DNA from: Ideonella paludis
GTDB lineage: Bacteria > Pseudomonadota > Gammaproteobacteria > Burkholderiales > Burkholderiaceae_C
Assembly (NCBI RefSeq): GCF_018069865.1
Contig: NZ_JAGQDG010000006.1
Coordinates: 62,001 to 126,000 of the forward strand
Direction of reading: 5' to 3'
DNA: 64,000 nt
The position numbers were made by a program, and so were the translations under genes. The stretch's first letter is position 1. Each line of letters starts with the position of its first letter. This document shows, piece after piece, positions 1 to 8,937 of this stretch. Below the pieces are notes generated by a model. The model had not been told where the DNA came from. It did not search any database and was given only the letters and a program-made list of their open reading frames with translations.

Positions 1-555
1 GGCGTGCACCGCTTGCGCCTGCTCGGGCGTGGCGGTGCGGCCCGTGCCGATGGCCCAAACAGGCTCATACGCCACGATCATTTCGCCCACACAATGGCCC
101 AAGGTGTGAATCACGGCGGACAGTTGCCGCTTCACCACCGCATCGGTCTCACCGGCCTCCCGCTGAGCCAGGGTTTCACCCACGCAGACGATGGGCGTGA
201 CACCCCGCGCGAGCGCTGCCTTGGCTTTGTCGGCCACCAACTGATCGCTCTCCGCGTGATAACCGCGGCGCTCCGAATGGCCGACGATCACATAGCGGCA
301 GCCAAACTCGGCCAACATGCCCACCGACACTTCGCCGGTGTAGGCCCCTTGCTCGTGCGCGGAACAATCCTGCGCCCCCCAGCGGAGGTCGCTGGTGGCC
401 AAAGACACAGCCGTGTCCGCCAAATAGGGGTATGGGACGCATACCGCCACATCGCAATCGAAGGGTCGCGCCTGGGTGATGCCTGCCAACAACTCCGCAT
501 TCGCTGCGCGGCTGCCATGCATCTTCCAGTTCCCGACCACGAGTTTGCGTCGCAT
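1..555 (-). CDS. tpiA: Triosephosphate isomerase, 3' end cut by window edge
   Basis: Interconverts dihydroxyacetone phosphate and glyceraldehyde 3-phosphate in glycolysis and gluconeogenesis. Only the first 185 codons lie in the window; the gene runs off the left edge. The N-terminus carries the substrate-binding NWKM motif (Asn9, Lys11). GHSERR places the electrophilic His at residue 93, and [11 protein letters not shown] holds the catalytic Glu164 and the phosphate-gripping loop 6. The ATG at 555 is chosen because the protein starts [12 protein letters not shown], as in the family. The gene lies 26 bp downstream of the quinone oxidoreductase and is probably co-transcribed with rpsO-pnp. The open frame was read by hand because it has no stop in the window. 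Confidence 0.95.
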   Translation of the reverse strand, partial: MRRKLVVGNWKMHGSRAANAELLAGITQARPFDCDVAVCVPYPYLADTAVSLATSDLRWGAQDCSAHEQGAYTGEVSVGMLAEFGCRYVIVGHSERRGYHAESDQLVADKAKAALARGVTPIVCVGETLAQREAGETDAVVKRQLSAVIHTLGHCVGEMIVAYEPVWAIGTGRTATPEQAQAVHA

Positions 556-581
556 GTTTTCTTCCTCAAATCTCTGTTGTT

Positions 582-1568
582 TCACCACTGCAAAACGATC
601 TTGCCGACGTGCTGGCTGGCTTCCATCAAGGCATGAGCATCGCAGGCCTGCGCCGCCGGAAAAGTCCGCTCAATCACGGGCTTGATGCGCCCGGCCTCGA
701 TCAGAGGCCACACCTTTTCACGCAGGGCTGCCGCAATGGACGCTTTGAAACTGACGGGCCGAGGCCGCAGCGTTGAGCCCGTGATCGTCAGACGCCGACG
801 CAGAACTTCACCGGCGTTGAATTCTGAGCGCACGCCACCTTGAACCGCGATGATCACGAGGCGGCCATCGTCGGCCAGGCACGACACTTCGCGCCCGACA
901 TAGTCGCCCGCCACCATGTCCAGGATCACATCCGCACCGCGGCCGTCGGTCAACCGCATAACCTCTGCCGCAAAATCGGCCGTCCGGTAATTGATGGCAG
1001 CATCGGCCCCCAGCGCCACGCAGGCTTGGCATTTGTCATCCGAGCCTGCTGTCACCAGGACACGAGCGCCCCAGGCCTTGGCCAACTGAATGGCCGTCAC
1101 ACCGATGCCACTGGCGCCACCTTGCACCAACAAGGTTTCACCGGCCTGCAACCCACCTCTGACGAAGACGTTGGACCAGACCGTGAAGAAGGTCTCCGGC
1201 AGCGAGGCCGCCTCAACATCCGACAGGCCTCGGGGCACAGGCAGACATTGCGCAATCGGTGCCACGCACAGTTCAGCATAGCCACCGCCCGCCACCAAGG
1301 CACAAACGCGGTCCCCCACCGCCAAGCCGGCGGCGGCCATGGCCTCGGCATCGCCCGAGACCACGACGCCCGCGATCTCCAGACCCGGCAAGTCAGACGC
1401 ACCGGCGGGTGGCGGATACGCGCCCTTGCGCTGCAGCACATCCGGCCGATTGACACCGGAGGCGCAGACGCGCACCAAGACTTCTCCCGCAGCCGCAACA
1501 GGATCAGGGCGCCGGCATTCCACCAGAACCTCAGGTCCACCCGGCTGAGAGATAGCAATGGCGCGCAT
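582..1568 (-). CDS. NAD(P)H quinone oxidoreductase, PIG3/zinc-free MDR family
   Basis: A 328-residue medium-chain dehydrogenase/reductase of the quinone-oxidoreductase branch (TP53I3/PIG3-like). It begins [15 protein letters not shown], has an N-terminal GroES-like fold, and a Rossmann segment with [18 protein letters not shown] at about residues 147-164. The zinc-binding cysteines of classical alcohol dehydrogenases are absent, as expected for this branch. It is predicted to reduce quinones with NAD(P)H in the cytoplasm; the natural substrate cannot be read from sequence. It sits 17 bp downstream of pnp and 26 bp upstream of tpiA, in a gene order that I know to be common in Burkholderiales. 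The pairing with pnp and tpiA has no obvious biochemical logic. Confidence 0.88.
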   Translation of the reverse strand: MRAIAISQPGGPEVLVECRRPDPVAAAGEVLVRVCASGVNRPDVLQRKGAYPPPAGASDLPGLEIAGVVVSGDAEAMAAAGLAVGDRVCALVAGGGYAELCVAPIAQCLPVPRGLSDVEAASLPETFFTVWSNVFVRGGLQAGETLLVQGGASGIGVTAIQLAKAWGARVLVTAGSDDKCQACVALGADAAINYRTADFAAEVMRLTDGRGADVILDMVAGDYVGREVSCLADDGRLVIIAVQGGVRSEFNAGEVLRRRLTITGSTLRPRPVSFKASIAAALREKVWPLIEAGRIKPVIERTFPAAQACDAHALMEASQHVGKIVLQW

Positions 1569-1585
1569 CGGCGGTGACTCCTGGT

Positions 1586-3862
1586 TTACTGCTGCTGTTG
1601 CTGTTGCTGCTCGCCTTGGTCGCCAGCGGTGTCAGCATCCCGAGGAGCTTGCTCGGCACGCTCGCGACGAGGACGATCACCACGGTCGCCGCCACGGCCA
1701 CCGCGATCACCGCGGTCGCCATAGTCGCGACGTGGACGCTCGCTGCGGGTCTCTTCTTCCATGCCTTCAGGACGATCCAGCAAGGCTTTCAGAGACAGCT
1801 TGATACGACCCTTCTCGTCGGTCTCCAACACCTTGACCTTGACGATCTGTCCTTCGGTCAGGAAGTCGGTGACCTTCTCAACGCGCTGGTGGGCGATCTG
1901 GCTGATGTGCAGCAGGCCGTCCTTGCCGGGCAGGATGTTGACCAAGGCACCGAAGTCCAAAATCTTGGTGACCGGGCCTTCATAGACCTTGCCGATTTCC
2001 GCTTCTGCGGTGATCTCTTCAATGCGCTTTTTGGCGTAAGCCGCCTTTTCGCCATCGGTCGAAGCGATGGTGATGGTGCCGTCTTCCTCGATGTTGATCT
2101 GCGTACCGGTTTCTTCGGTCAGCGCACGGATGGTGGCGCCACCCTTACCGATCACGTCACGGATCTTCTCCGGGTTGATCTTCATGGTGTAGAGGCGCGG
2201 GGCGAACTGCGAGACTTCCGTCTTGGATTCACCCATGGCTTCGACCATCTTGCCCAAGATGTGCATGCGGGCTTCCTTGGCCTGAGCCAGTGCCACCTGC
2301 ATGATTTCCTTGGTGATGCCTTGGATCTTGATGTCCATCTGCAGTGCCGTGATACCCGACGTGGTACCGGCCACCTTGAAGTCCATGTCGCCCAAGTGAT
2401 CTTCGTCGCCCAGGATGTCGGTCAGCACCGCAAAGCGATTGCCATCCTTGATCAAGCCCATGGCGATACCCGCAACGTGCGCCTTCAGGGGCACGCCAGC
2501 GTCCATCAAGGCCAGGCAGCCACCGCAGACCGAAGCCATCGAGGACGAGCCGTTCGATTCGGTGATCTCGGAGACCACTCGCATCGAGTAGGGGAAGTCT
2601 TCCTTGTTCGGCAACACGGCGACCAAAGCGCGCTTGGCCAAACGGCCGTGACCGATTTCGCGGCGCTTGGGCGAGCCCACGCGGCCGGTTTCACCGGTGG
2701 CGAACGGAGGCATGTTGTAGTGCAACATGAAGGCCTCGCTGAACTCACCCGCCAGCGCGTCAATCTTCTGCGCATCACGGTCGGTGCCCAGGGTGGCAGC
2801 GACCAAGGCCTGAGTTTCACCGCGGGTGAACAAGGCCGAGCCGTGCACACGTGGCAGCACGCTGTTGCGGATCTCGATGGCACGCACGGTGCGGGTGTCT
2901 CGGCCGTCGATGCGGGGCTCACCAGCCAGGATTTGGCTGCGCACGATGCGGGCTTCGATTTCAAACAGCAAACCGTCGACTTCCACGCCATCGAACGAGG
3001 CGCCTTCAGCCGTCAAAGCAGCTTTGACGCTGGCGTAGGCCTCGCGGCAAGCTTGCGTGCGAGCTTGCTTGGAGCGAATTTGGTAAGCCGCGCGCAGAGC
3101 GGGCTCCGCCAACGCCGTGACCTTGGCGATGAAAGGCTCGTCCTTGGCCGGCGCTTGCCAGTTCCAGGCCGGCTTGCCTGCGTCACGGACCAGCTCATGA
3201 ATGGCGTTGATGGCGATCTTGCCTTGATCGTGGCCAAAGACCACTGCACCCAACATGACTTCTTCGGACAGTTGGTTGGCTTCAGACTCCACCATCAGCA
3301 CAGCGGCTTCCGTACCCGCCACGACCAAGTCCATCTGAGAGTCGGCCAACTGGGTCTTGCCCGGGTTCAGCACATACTCGCCGTTGATATAGGCCACGCG
3401 GGCTGCGCCAATCGGACCATTGAAGGGGATGCCCGACACCGACAAAGCGGCGCTGGTGGCGATCATGGCGGCGATATCGGCCTGAACTTCAGGGTTCAAA
3501 CTCAGCACATGCACCACGACCTGCACCTCGTTGAAGAAGCCTTCGGGGAACAGCGGGCGGATGGGACGGTCGATCAAACGGCTGGTCAGGGTTTCCAGCT
3601 CGCTGGGGCGGCCTTCGCGCTTGAAGAAGCTGCCCGGGATCTTGCCGGCGGCATAGGTCTTCTCGATGTAGTCGACCGTCAGCGGGAAGAAGTCTTGGCC
3701 AGCCTTGGCGTCAGACTTCGCGACCACGGTCGCCAGGACCACAGTGTCTTCGATATTGACCAGCACGGCGCCGGTGGATTGGCGAGCGATTTCGCCCGTT
3801 TCCATGGTGACCTGATGGGGGCCCCATTGGAAGGTCTTGGTGACTTTGTTGAACATGCTCAT
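1586..3862 (-). CDS. pnp: Polynucleotide phosphorylase with RG-rich and poly-Gln tail
   Basis: 3'-to-5' phosphorolytic exoribonuclease that takes part in mRNA decay and the degradosome. The 758 residues contain two RNase PH-like domains, an all-alpha linker, a KH domain ([20 protein letters not shown], about residue 555) and an S1 domain ([20 protein letters not shown], about 625). The core matches the family's usual length of about 700 residues. An extra tail of about 60 residues is rich in Arg, Gly and Asp and ends in seven consecutive Gln codons before the TAA stop. The gene follows rpsO across a 219-bp spacer containing a hairpin, a layout that in Escherichia coli is subject to autoregulation. 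The start [14 protein letters not shown] is typical for the family. Confidence 0.97.
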   Translation of the reverse strand: MSMFNKVTKTFQWGPHQVTMETGEIARQSTGAVLVNIEDTVVLATVVAKSDAKAGQDFFPLTVDYIEKTYAAGKIPGSFFKREGRPSELETLTSRLIDRPIRPLFPEGFFNEVQVVVHVLSLNPEVQADIAAMIATSAALSVSGIPFNGPIGAARVAYINGEYVLNPGKTQLADSQMDLVVAGTEAAVLMVESEANQLSEEVMLGAVVFGHDQGKIAINAIHELVRDAGKPAWNWQAPAKDEPFIAKVTALAEPALRAAYQIRSKQARTQACREAYASVKAALTAEGASFDGVEVDGLLFEIEARIVRSQILAGEPRIDGRDTRTVRAIEIRNSVLPRVHGSALFTRGETQALVAATLGTDRDAQKIDALAGEFSEAFMLHYNMPPFATGETGRVGSPKRREIGHGRLAKRALVAVLPNKEDFPYSMRVVSEITESNGSSSMASVCGGCLALMDAGVPLKAHVAGIAMGLIKDGNRFAVLTDILGDEDHLGDMDFKVAGTTSGITALQMDIKIQGITKEIMQVALAQAKEARMHILGKMVEAMGESKTEVSQFAPRLYTMKINPEKIRDVIGKGGATIRALTEETGTQINIEEDGTITIASTDGEKAAYAKKRIEEITAEAEIGKVYEGPVTKILDFGALVNILPGKDGLLHISQIAHQRVEKVTDFLTEGQIVKVKVLETDEKGRIKLSLKALLDRPEGMEEETRSERPRRDYGDRGDRGGRGGDRGDRPRRERAEQAPRDADTAGDQGEQQQQQQQ

Positions 3863-4028
3863 AGATCACTTTCGGTGAAGAAGACGCGCGGTGTCGGCGG
3901 CGTCAAAACCGGGATCAGACAGCTGCGGGCGGGATGCCATTCCAGAGGCACATCGTGTGCGATACACCTTTGGAATGACACAGCAATGCCCCGTGGCAAT
4001 CTGCTCCAAAACGACAAAAGAAAAGACA

Positions 4029-4064
4029 AAGAGCCTGTACTGGCGAATCCTCCAGACAGGCTCT
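4029..4064 (-). terminator. rpsO-pnp intergenic hairpin terminator
   Basis: GAGCCTGT (4031-4038) pairs with ACAGGCTC (4056-4063), and the inner CTGG (4040-4043) pairs with CCAG (4052-4055), leaving one bulged A. On the minus strand the stem is followed by TTTGTCTTTTCTTTTG. This is a good rho-independent terminator or attenuator just after the rpsO stop. Some readthrough into pnp would match the known rpsO-pnp arrangement. Confidence 0.8.
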
Positions 4065-4081
4065 TTTCCATGTGCGCAGAA

Positions 4082-4351
4082 TTACTTGCGCAGACCCAGC
4101 TTTTGAATCAAAGCGGTGTAGCGGTCAGCATCCTTGCCCTTGAGGTAGGACAGCAGGCGCTTGCGCTGGTTAACCATCTTCAGCAGACCGCGACGACCGT
4201 GGTGGTCCTTGAGGTGCAGCTTGAAGTGGGGGGTCAGCTCGTTGATGCGAGCGGTCAGCAAAGCCACTTGGACTTCGGGAGAACCCGTGTCAGCAGCGCC
4301 GCGGGCGTGGGCCTGAACAATCTCGGCCTTCTTGGTAGCAGCCATGGTCAT
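4082..4351 (-). CDS. rpsO: 30S ribosomal protein S15
   Basis: Primary rRNA-binding protein of the 30S platform, bound to 16S rRNA helices 20-22. The 89 residues match the family's usual length. The central [18 protein letters not shown] and [19 protein letters not shown] segments are diagnostic. I chose the ATG at 4351 (MTMAATKK) because an AAAGGA ribosome-binding site lies 7-8 bases upstream; the next ATG at 4345 is spaced less well. A longer frame upstream to 4504 has no S15 homology and is treated as leader. The gene heads the rpsO-pnp-oxidoreductase-tpiA cluster. Confidence 0.97.
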   Translation of the reverse strand: MTMAATKKAEIVQAHARGAADTGSPEVQVALLTARINELTPHFKLHLKDHHGRRGLLKMVNQRKRLLSYLKGKDADRYTALIQKLGLRK

Positions 4352-4713
4352 GGCGATTTCCTTTATAAATGGTCCCCGCCGCCATGTACTTAAAGCGTTG
4401 TACTGCGCTGCGGTTTCCTGTTTCGACTTGCGATCACGGGTGAAACCGACCCATGTCGTGCTTGGTTTGCCCCCTTCAAGTCGCCTTGATTTGGACAAAA
4501 CCACTGGATTCTAACCCAAAGCACCCCTGCACTCCAAAGCACGATCAAGAGGGCATCCACACCCCTAAGCTGCAGACCCCTAGGGTGTGGGTGGTCGGGT
4601 AGTTTCCCGCCCCCCCGTCGGGGGAGAGGCGCACTAAAGTCGGCGCTGCCAAATTACGTCGACCTCCTGAAAAGGGGGCGGCCCAGATAAACCTCACATT
4701 TTGAGTTCAACCC
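4352..4713. other. Divergent intergenic region between rpsO and the metalloprotease gene
   Basis: This 362-bp stretch has no convincing gene. It must hold the rpsO promoter (minus) and the promoter of the gene at 4714 (plus). A TTAGAAT sequence on the minus strand near 4508-4514 could be the rpsO -10 element; no good -35 is visible. An imperfect hairpin lies at 4557-4590, with CCACACC pairing with GGTGTGG. A C-rich/G-rich stem, CCCCCGTCGGGGG, lies near 4610-4623. A polypurine AAAAGGGGGCGG sits at about 4672. I recognise no riboswitch family here. Confidence 0.5.
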
Positions 4714-5613
4714 ATGAAACAGTTTTCTAGCAAGCTCTGCACCGTGATGGTGGCCGTCGCCGGCCTCGCCTCTGCTTCAACGGTATTTGCGGCCAAGGAC
4801 GATATCCTGAGCCACCGCTGCCACACAGTCGCCCCCGAGCCGGCCGAGCGTGCTGCCATTGACGAGCGCCTCAGCGCCTTCCGCAATATGCGCATGGCGC
4901 GCGGGGTTGAAGTTCAGCGCGCCGTCGGCAGCGTCACCATCCCGGTGTGGTTTCATGTCATCCGCAAGGGCACCGGCATCGCCAACGGTGATATCCCGCA
5001 GTCGCAGATTGACGACCAGATCGCTGTTTTGAACGCCGCCTATTCCAGCACCCCGTTCGTTTTCCAGCTGGTGGGGGTTGATCGGACTACTAACTCGACC
5101 TGGTTCAAGATGACGCCCGGCACCAAAGCAGAGAAGGCTGCGAAGACCGCCCTGCGCAAAGGCGGCCCCGAAACCCTGAATCTCTACTCGGCCAATCCTG
5201 GTCTCGGCCTGTTGGGTTGGGCCACCTTCCCGAGCAGTTATGCGGGCGCACCGACCCAGGACGGTGTGGTGGTCAAATTCTCCAGCGTCCCTGGCGGCAC
5301 CGCCGCGCCCTACAACGAAGGCGACACAGGCACCCATGAAGTGGGCCACTGGCTGGGCCTCTATCACACCTTCCAAGGTGGCTGCGCGAATCCCGGTGAC
5401 TCCGTGACGGACACCGCTGCAGAAAAATCTGCGGCCTATGGTTGCCCAGTCGGCCGTGACACCTGCACCGGCGCGGGTCTGGACCCCATCACCAACTTCA
5501 TGGACTACACCGACGACAGCTGCATGAACCAGTTCACCGCCGGCCAAGTCACCCGCATGGACCAGATGCATCAGCAGTACCGCACACCGGCACTGCGCCT
5601 GAGCAGCCGCTGA
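4714..5613 (+). CDS. Secreted zinc metalloprotease, M43 (pappalysin/ulilysin-like)
   Basis: A 299-residue exported endopeptidase. Residues 1-27 form a signal peptide (charged start, hydrophobic run, cleavage near VFAA). The zinc site HEVGHWLGLYH occupies residues 208-218, the extended HExxHxxGxxH form of metzincins, with Glu209 as catalytic base. The Met-turn is NFMDY at 261-265, followed by DDSCMNQFT, which is typical of M43 proteins. Cysteines around 224-270 could form disulfides. No pro-domain or C-terminal sorting domain is obvious. The gene stands alone, divergent from rpsO and with its own terminator. The protease class is secure; the substrate is unknown. Confidence 0.88.
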   Translation: MKQFSSKLCTVMVAVAGLASASTVFAAKDDILSHRCHTVAPEPAERAAIDERLSAFRNMRMARGVEVQRAVGSVTIPVWFHVIRKGTGIANGDIPQSQIDDQIAVLNAAYSSTPFVFQLVGVDRTTNSTWFKMTPGTKAEKAAKTALRKGGPETLNLYSANPGLGLLGWATFPSSYAGAPTQDGVVVKFSSVPGGTAAPYNEGDTGTHEVGHWLGLYHTFQGGCANPGDSVTDTAAEKSAAYGCPVGRDTCTGAGLDPITNFMDYTDDSCMNQFTAGQVTRMDQMHQQYRTPALRLSSR

Positions 5614-5640
5614 TCCCTGTCAGGCCTTGGGCCTGAGCCA

Positions 5641-5670
5641 GCCGCCCCACATCAGTCGGGCGGCTTTTTT
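5641..5670 (+). terminator. Rho-independent terminator after metalloprotease gene
   Basis: GCCGCCC (5641-5647) pairs with GGGCGGC (5658-5664) and is followed directly by six T residues (5665-5670). It lies 28 bp after the stop codon of the metalloprotease gene. The minus strand lacks a U-tract, so it serves the plus strand only. Confidence 0.88.
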
Positions 5671-5673
5671 CCG

Positions 5674-6963
5674 TCAGGCTGCGGGCCGCACCATACGGCA
5701 AGTGCTGGGCATGCTCAGCTCAGCAGGCTCGAAACGGCGCACGCTGCGGAACCCAAAGCCGGACCCCTCGACATCAAAGGCCACGCCGTCTTTGCCCGCC
5801 TTGTCCATCACGCTGACATAAAGCGGTTGCTGCAACTGGTGGTCTTGCATGCGCATCACGCCGGAGTGAATGCCCCCTAAGGCGCGGCCATCGTAGCTCA
5901 TGCCCTCCAAGGCTCTTGCGACGGCCCCGGCCTCCGTGCTGCGGGCCTTCTCCATGGCTGCGACCACCATCTCCACGGCAGATTGCATGCGCGCATGCAA
6001 GTAGTCGTCCTTGGGGTCAGGGAAGCGCTGGCGGAACTGCTTGACGAAGTGATCCGACGCCTTGCCACCCGCATTGGGGTGCCACTCTGCCACCGCCATG
6101 ACTGAGCCCACACCAGCTTCGCCGATAGCTGCCGGCACACCCAACGCGTTGCCGTAAAAGGTGTAGAACTTCACCGGCAAGCCCAGGTCTCGAACGGCCT
6201 TGACCAGCAAGGTCAAATCATTGCCCCAGTTGCCGGTGACCACGGCTTGCGCGCCACTGGCGCGAATTTTGTTGGCATAAGGCAAGAAGTCCTTGACGCG
6301 CCCCATCGGGTGCAGCTCTTCGCCGACGATCTCGATATCTGGGCGTTTCGCTGCCAACATGGCCCGCGCCTGCTTCACCACATGCTGACCGAAACTGTAG
6401 TCTTGGCCGATCAGATAGACCTTCTGCGTGCGGGTGTCGCTCTTCATCACCTCGGTCAGTGCCGCCAAGCGCATGTCGGCATGGGCATCAAAGCGGAAGT
6501 GCCAAAAGCTGCAGCGCTCATTGGTGAGCGCAGGCTCCACCGCGGAGTAGTTCAGGAACAAAGCTCTCCGGCTGGGCTCGCGCTCGTTGTGCTTGTTCAA
6601 GGCGTCAATCAGGGCCCCCGCAATCGCCGAACTATTGCCCTGCAGGATGACCGAGATGCGCTGGTCTGTGGCGCCTTTGAGCTGCGCCAAGGCCTCGTCG
6701 GTGTTGCCTTTGCTGTCAAACCGAACCAAGTTCAGGGGCCTGTTGCCACCCGGCAGGCGCACGCCACCCCGAGCATTGACGCGCTCGGTCGCCCACAGCA
6801 AGTTGCGCCAAACGGCTTCACCCGCGTTGGCGAACGGGCCAGAGAGCCCTTCGATCAATGCAAGGCGGATTGGCTCAGCATTGGCGGAGGCCCAGCCCGG
6901 CAGGGCTAAACCTGCGGCGGCCGCAGCCAAACAAGAACGTCGAGAAAATGCAGTGCGGTTCAT
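5674..6963 (-). CDS. ABC transporter substrate-binding protein, branched-chain amino acid type
   Basis: A 429-residue periplasmic binding protein of the LivK/Peripla_BP_6 family. The export signal has a twin-Arg SRRSCL followed by a hydrophobic Ala-rich run ending WASANA, so Tat export is possible. The mature protein opens PIRLALIEGLSGPFANAGEA, the usual first strand of this family. I start at the ATG at 6963; an upstream in-frame start at 7023 is rejected because the tsaD terminator lies between the two. No permease or ATPase genes are adjacent, so this is an orphan binding protein. The ligand could be an amino acid, an amide, urea or an aromatic compound; the sequence alone does not decide. 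Confidence 0.82.
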   Translation of the reverse strand: MNRTAFSRRSCLAAAAAGLALPGWASANAEPIRLALIEGLSGPFANAGEAVWRNLLWATERVNARGGVRLPGGNRPLNLVRFDSKGNTDEALAQLKGATDQRISVILQGNSSAIAGALIDALNKHNEREPSRRALFLNYSAVEPALTNERCSFWHFRFDAHADMRLAALTEVMKSDTRTQKVYLIGQDYSFGQHVVKQARAMLAAKRPDIEIVGEELHPMGRVKDFLPYANKIRASGAQAVVTGNWGNDLTLLVKAVRDLGLPVKFYTFYGNALGVPAAIGEAGVGSVMAVAEWHPNAGGKASDHFVKQFRQRFPDPKDDYLHARMQSAVEMVVAAMEKARSTEAGAVARALEGMSYDGRALGGIHSGVMRMQDHQLQQPLYVSVMDKAGKDGVAFDVEGSGFGFRSVRRFEPAELSMPSTCRMVRPAA

Positions 6964-6978
6964 GTCAAAAGTACCCTC

Positions 6979-7009
6979 AAAACAAAATGCCGCTGACTCC
7001 TCAGCGGCA
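6979..7009 (-). terminator. Rho-independent terminator downstream of tsaD
   Basis: TGCCGCTGA and TCAGCGGCA (6988-6996 and 7001-7009) form a perfect 9-bp stem with a 4-base loop. On the minus strand it is followed by TTTTGTTTTG. It lies about 60 bp after the tsaD stop and only about 15-25 bp before the start of the binding-protein gene, so it could also attenuate that gene. Confidence 0.82.
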
Positions 7010-7068
7010 CTCTTGCTGTTCATTTTAAGAGTGAGTCACCGGGACCAGCACGCATCCCCCCACAATGC

Positions 7069-8115
7069 TCAGGTCTCGGCTCTGAGGGCCTCACTCAGCG
7101 GCCAGCGCGGCTTGACATCAAAGCCGTAGTCAGGCTGAGGGGCCGCAAGGCCTGCGTCCAGCCGCATGGCGGCGGCCATCGCAATCATGGCGCCGTTGTC
7201 CGTGCAAAGCGCGAGTTCTGGGTAATGCACCTGCCAAGCCCGTTTCTGGGCCGCTGCATTGAGCTGACGACGCAGCTCTGAATTGGCGCCCACGCCACCT
7301 GCCACCACCAGGCGGGTCAGGCCAGCGGCCTTCACCGCCCGAACGGCTTTGGTCACCAAGACCTCCACAATGGCGGCTTGAGTGCTGGCGGCCAAGTCCG
7401 CGCGCTGCTGCAGCGTGGGGTCATCGCCCAGGCGCTTGAGCGCCGTCATGACCGCTGTCTTCAATCCGGCGAACGAAAAATCCGCATTGCGCTGATGCAG
7501 CAGCGGCCTGGGCAGCTCAAACGCCGCCGGGTCGCCTTGAGTCGCCAAGCGCGCCAAGGCCGGCCCGCCAGGGTAGCCCAAGCCGAGCAGTTTGGCCGAC
7601 TTGTCAAAAGCCTCGCCGGCCGCATCGTCGATGGTTTCGCCCAAGAGACTGTACTGCCCTACCCCGTCGACCCGCATCAGTTGCGTGTGGCCACCGGACA
7701 CCAGCAAGGCCACAAAGGGAAAGCGGGGGGGATCAGCCGATAAAAACGGCGACAGCAAATGCCCTTCTAAGTGGTGAATACCGATGGTGGGCTTATCCAA
7801 GGCTGCCGCGATGGCACACGCAGCCCCAGCCCCCACCAGCAAAGCGCCCGCCAAGCCAGGCCCACGAGTGAACGCCACAACATCCACGTCGGACAGGGTG
7901 AACTGCGCCTGCGACAGCGCTTGCCGGGCCAGAGGAATGACCCGCCGAATATGGTCGCGCGAGGCCAACTCAGGCACTACGCCACCATAGGCTTCGTGCA
8001 TCTTGACTTGGCTGTACAAGGCGTCGCCCAACAGACGCGGCAAGCCATCAGACTGCCGAGCCACCACAGCCACCCCCGTCTCATCACAAGAGGACTCAAT
8101 GCCCAAAACAATCAT
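7069..8115 (-). CDS. tsaD: tRNA threonylcarbamoyladenosine biosynthesis protein TsaD
   Basis: Transfers the threonylcarbamoyl group to A37 of ANN-decoding tRNAs, acting with TsaB and TsaE. The 348 residues start [18 protein letters not shown], a signature of the Kae1/TsaD family. The metal ligands HxxxH are at His115 and His119 (IHHLEGH), and [10 protein letters not shown] and [10 protein letters not shown] are both present. The ATG at 8115 is preceded by AGGGAGG at good spacing, so the longer frame to 8196 is rejected. The gene is transcribed alone, ends at a strong terminator, and diverges from a small plus-strand ORF. Confidence 0.96.
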   Translation of the reverse strand: MIVLGIESSCDETGVAVVARQSDGLPRLLGDALYSQVKMHEAYGGVVPELASRDHIRRVIPLARQALSQAQFTLSDVDVVAFTRGPGLAGALLVGAGAACAIAAALDKPTIGIHHLEGHLLSPFLSADPPRFPFVALLVSGGHTQLMRVDGVGQYSLLGETIDDAAGEAFDKSAKLLGLGYPGGPALARLATQGDPAAFELPRPLLHQRNADFSFAGLKTAVMTALKRLGDDPTLQQRADLAASTQAAIVEVLVTKAVRAVKAAGLTRLVVAGGVGANSELRRQLNAAAQKRAWQVHYPELALCTDNGAMIAMAAAMRLDAGLAAPQPDYGFDVKPRWPLSEALRAET

Positions 8116-8290
8116 GCAGCCTCCCTGTGGCAGTTGGGGCTGCCGCAGCGCCCCCACTTTGGAACAAATGGTCACGATCAAGCAGGTCTTCCCCAAGCGC
8201 GATGGAGCCGTTCAGAGGATATGCTCTGCAGGATGAGGTCAGCAACAGAACCTCACGCAGTCACAGAAATACATAGGGATCGTTGGGACC

Positions 8291-8566
8291 ATGAATGAGT
8301 TTAAGTTGACCGCCTGGCCAGACCTGCCAGCGGCATTCCGTCAGATTGGCTACCGGCGCATGCTGAGCGACCTCTCGCAGCGTCACATCACGGAGGCCGA
8401 GCTCGTGCGTGGCAGCGGCCTGTCGCGCCACGAAGTGCGCTCACTGCTGCATTTTCTCAAAGAGAAGCACCTGCTCGACACCCGGCCCTGCCACCGCACA
8501 GAAACCCGCTGGCCGCGCCCAACGCTGGCACGCCTGCGCCAATGGTGGCGGGTGGTGCGCGCCTGA
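8291..8566 (+). CDS. Small conserved-looking protein with HTH-like segment
   Basis: A 91-residue basic protein that I do not recognise by name. Residues 35-63 (HITEAELVRGSGLSRHEVRS and following) read like a winged-helix or MarR-type helix-turn-helix, with LLHFLKEKHLL as the helix leading into a wing. The C-terminus is Arg/Trp-rich. No export signal is present. GGGA lies about 7 bases before the ATG. It converges on fdx with a gap of only 19 bp. It may be a small DNA-binding regulator; the evidence is the HTH-like pattern only. Confidence 0.6.
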   Translation: MNEFKLTAWPDLPAAFRQIGYRRMLSDLSQRHITEAELVRGSGLSRHEVRSLLHFLKEKHLLDTRPCHRTETRWPRPTLARLRQWWRVVRA

Positions 8567-8585
8567 CATCCCGCCAGGCCTGCGC

Positions 8586-8924
8586 TCAGTGGCGCTCTCG
8601 GGCGTGGTTGATCGTGTATTTGGGAATCTCGATCAACACATCCGCGTCACTCAAGATGGCCTGACAGGCCAAACGAGAGCTGGGGGTCAGGCCCCAAGCC
8701 TTGTCCAACAGGTCTTCTTCGATTTCGTCGATCTCGCCCAGCGAGCTCAGGCCTTGCTTGACCACCACATGGCAGGTCGTGCAGGCGCAACTCATCTCGC
8801 AAGCGTGTTCCAGCGCAATGCCGTTCTCGACCAAGGCCTCGCAAATCGAGGTTCCAGCGGGTGCTTCAATTTCGTCGCCCTGGGGGCACAACTCAGCGTG
8901 CGGCAATATCTTGATCACTGGCAT
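8586..8924 (-). CDS. fdx: ISC-type [2Fe-2S] ferredoxin
   Basis: Electron donor for Fe-S cluster assembly on IscU. The 112-residue adrenodoxin-type ferredoxin has cluster ligands Cys42, Cys48, Cys51 and Cys87 (Cx5Cx2C...C; HACEMSCACTTCHV and LACQAIL). It is the last recognisable gene of the isc operon, 13 bp after hscA. The iscX gene that often follows fdx is missing; a convergent ORF lies there instead. Confidence 0.96.
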   Translation of the reverse strand: MPVIKILPHAELCPQGDEIEAPAGTSICEALVENGIALEHACEMSCACTTCHVVVKQGLSSLGEIDEIEEDLLDKAWGLTPSSRLACQAILSDADVLIEIPKYTINHARERH

Positions 8925-8937
8925 GGGGTCAACCTTT

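Noticed and set aside
3859-4071. A 70-codon ORF between rpsO and pnp
   Set aside because: It contains the rpsO-pnp terminator and has no family features or ribosome-binding site.
1574-4393. A 939-codon plus-strand open frame antisense to pnp and rpsO
   Set aside because: Shadow of the pnp coding strand, rich in Asp/Gly/Leu/His with no recognisable family.
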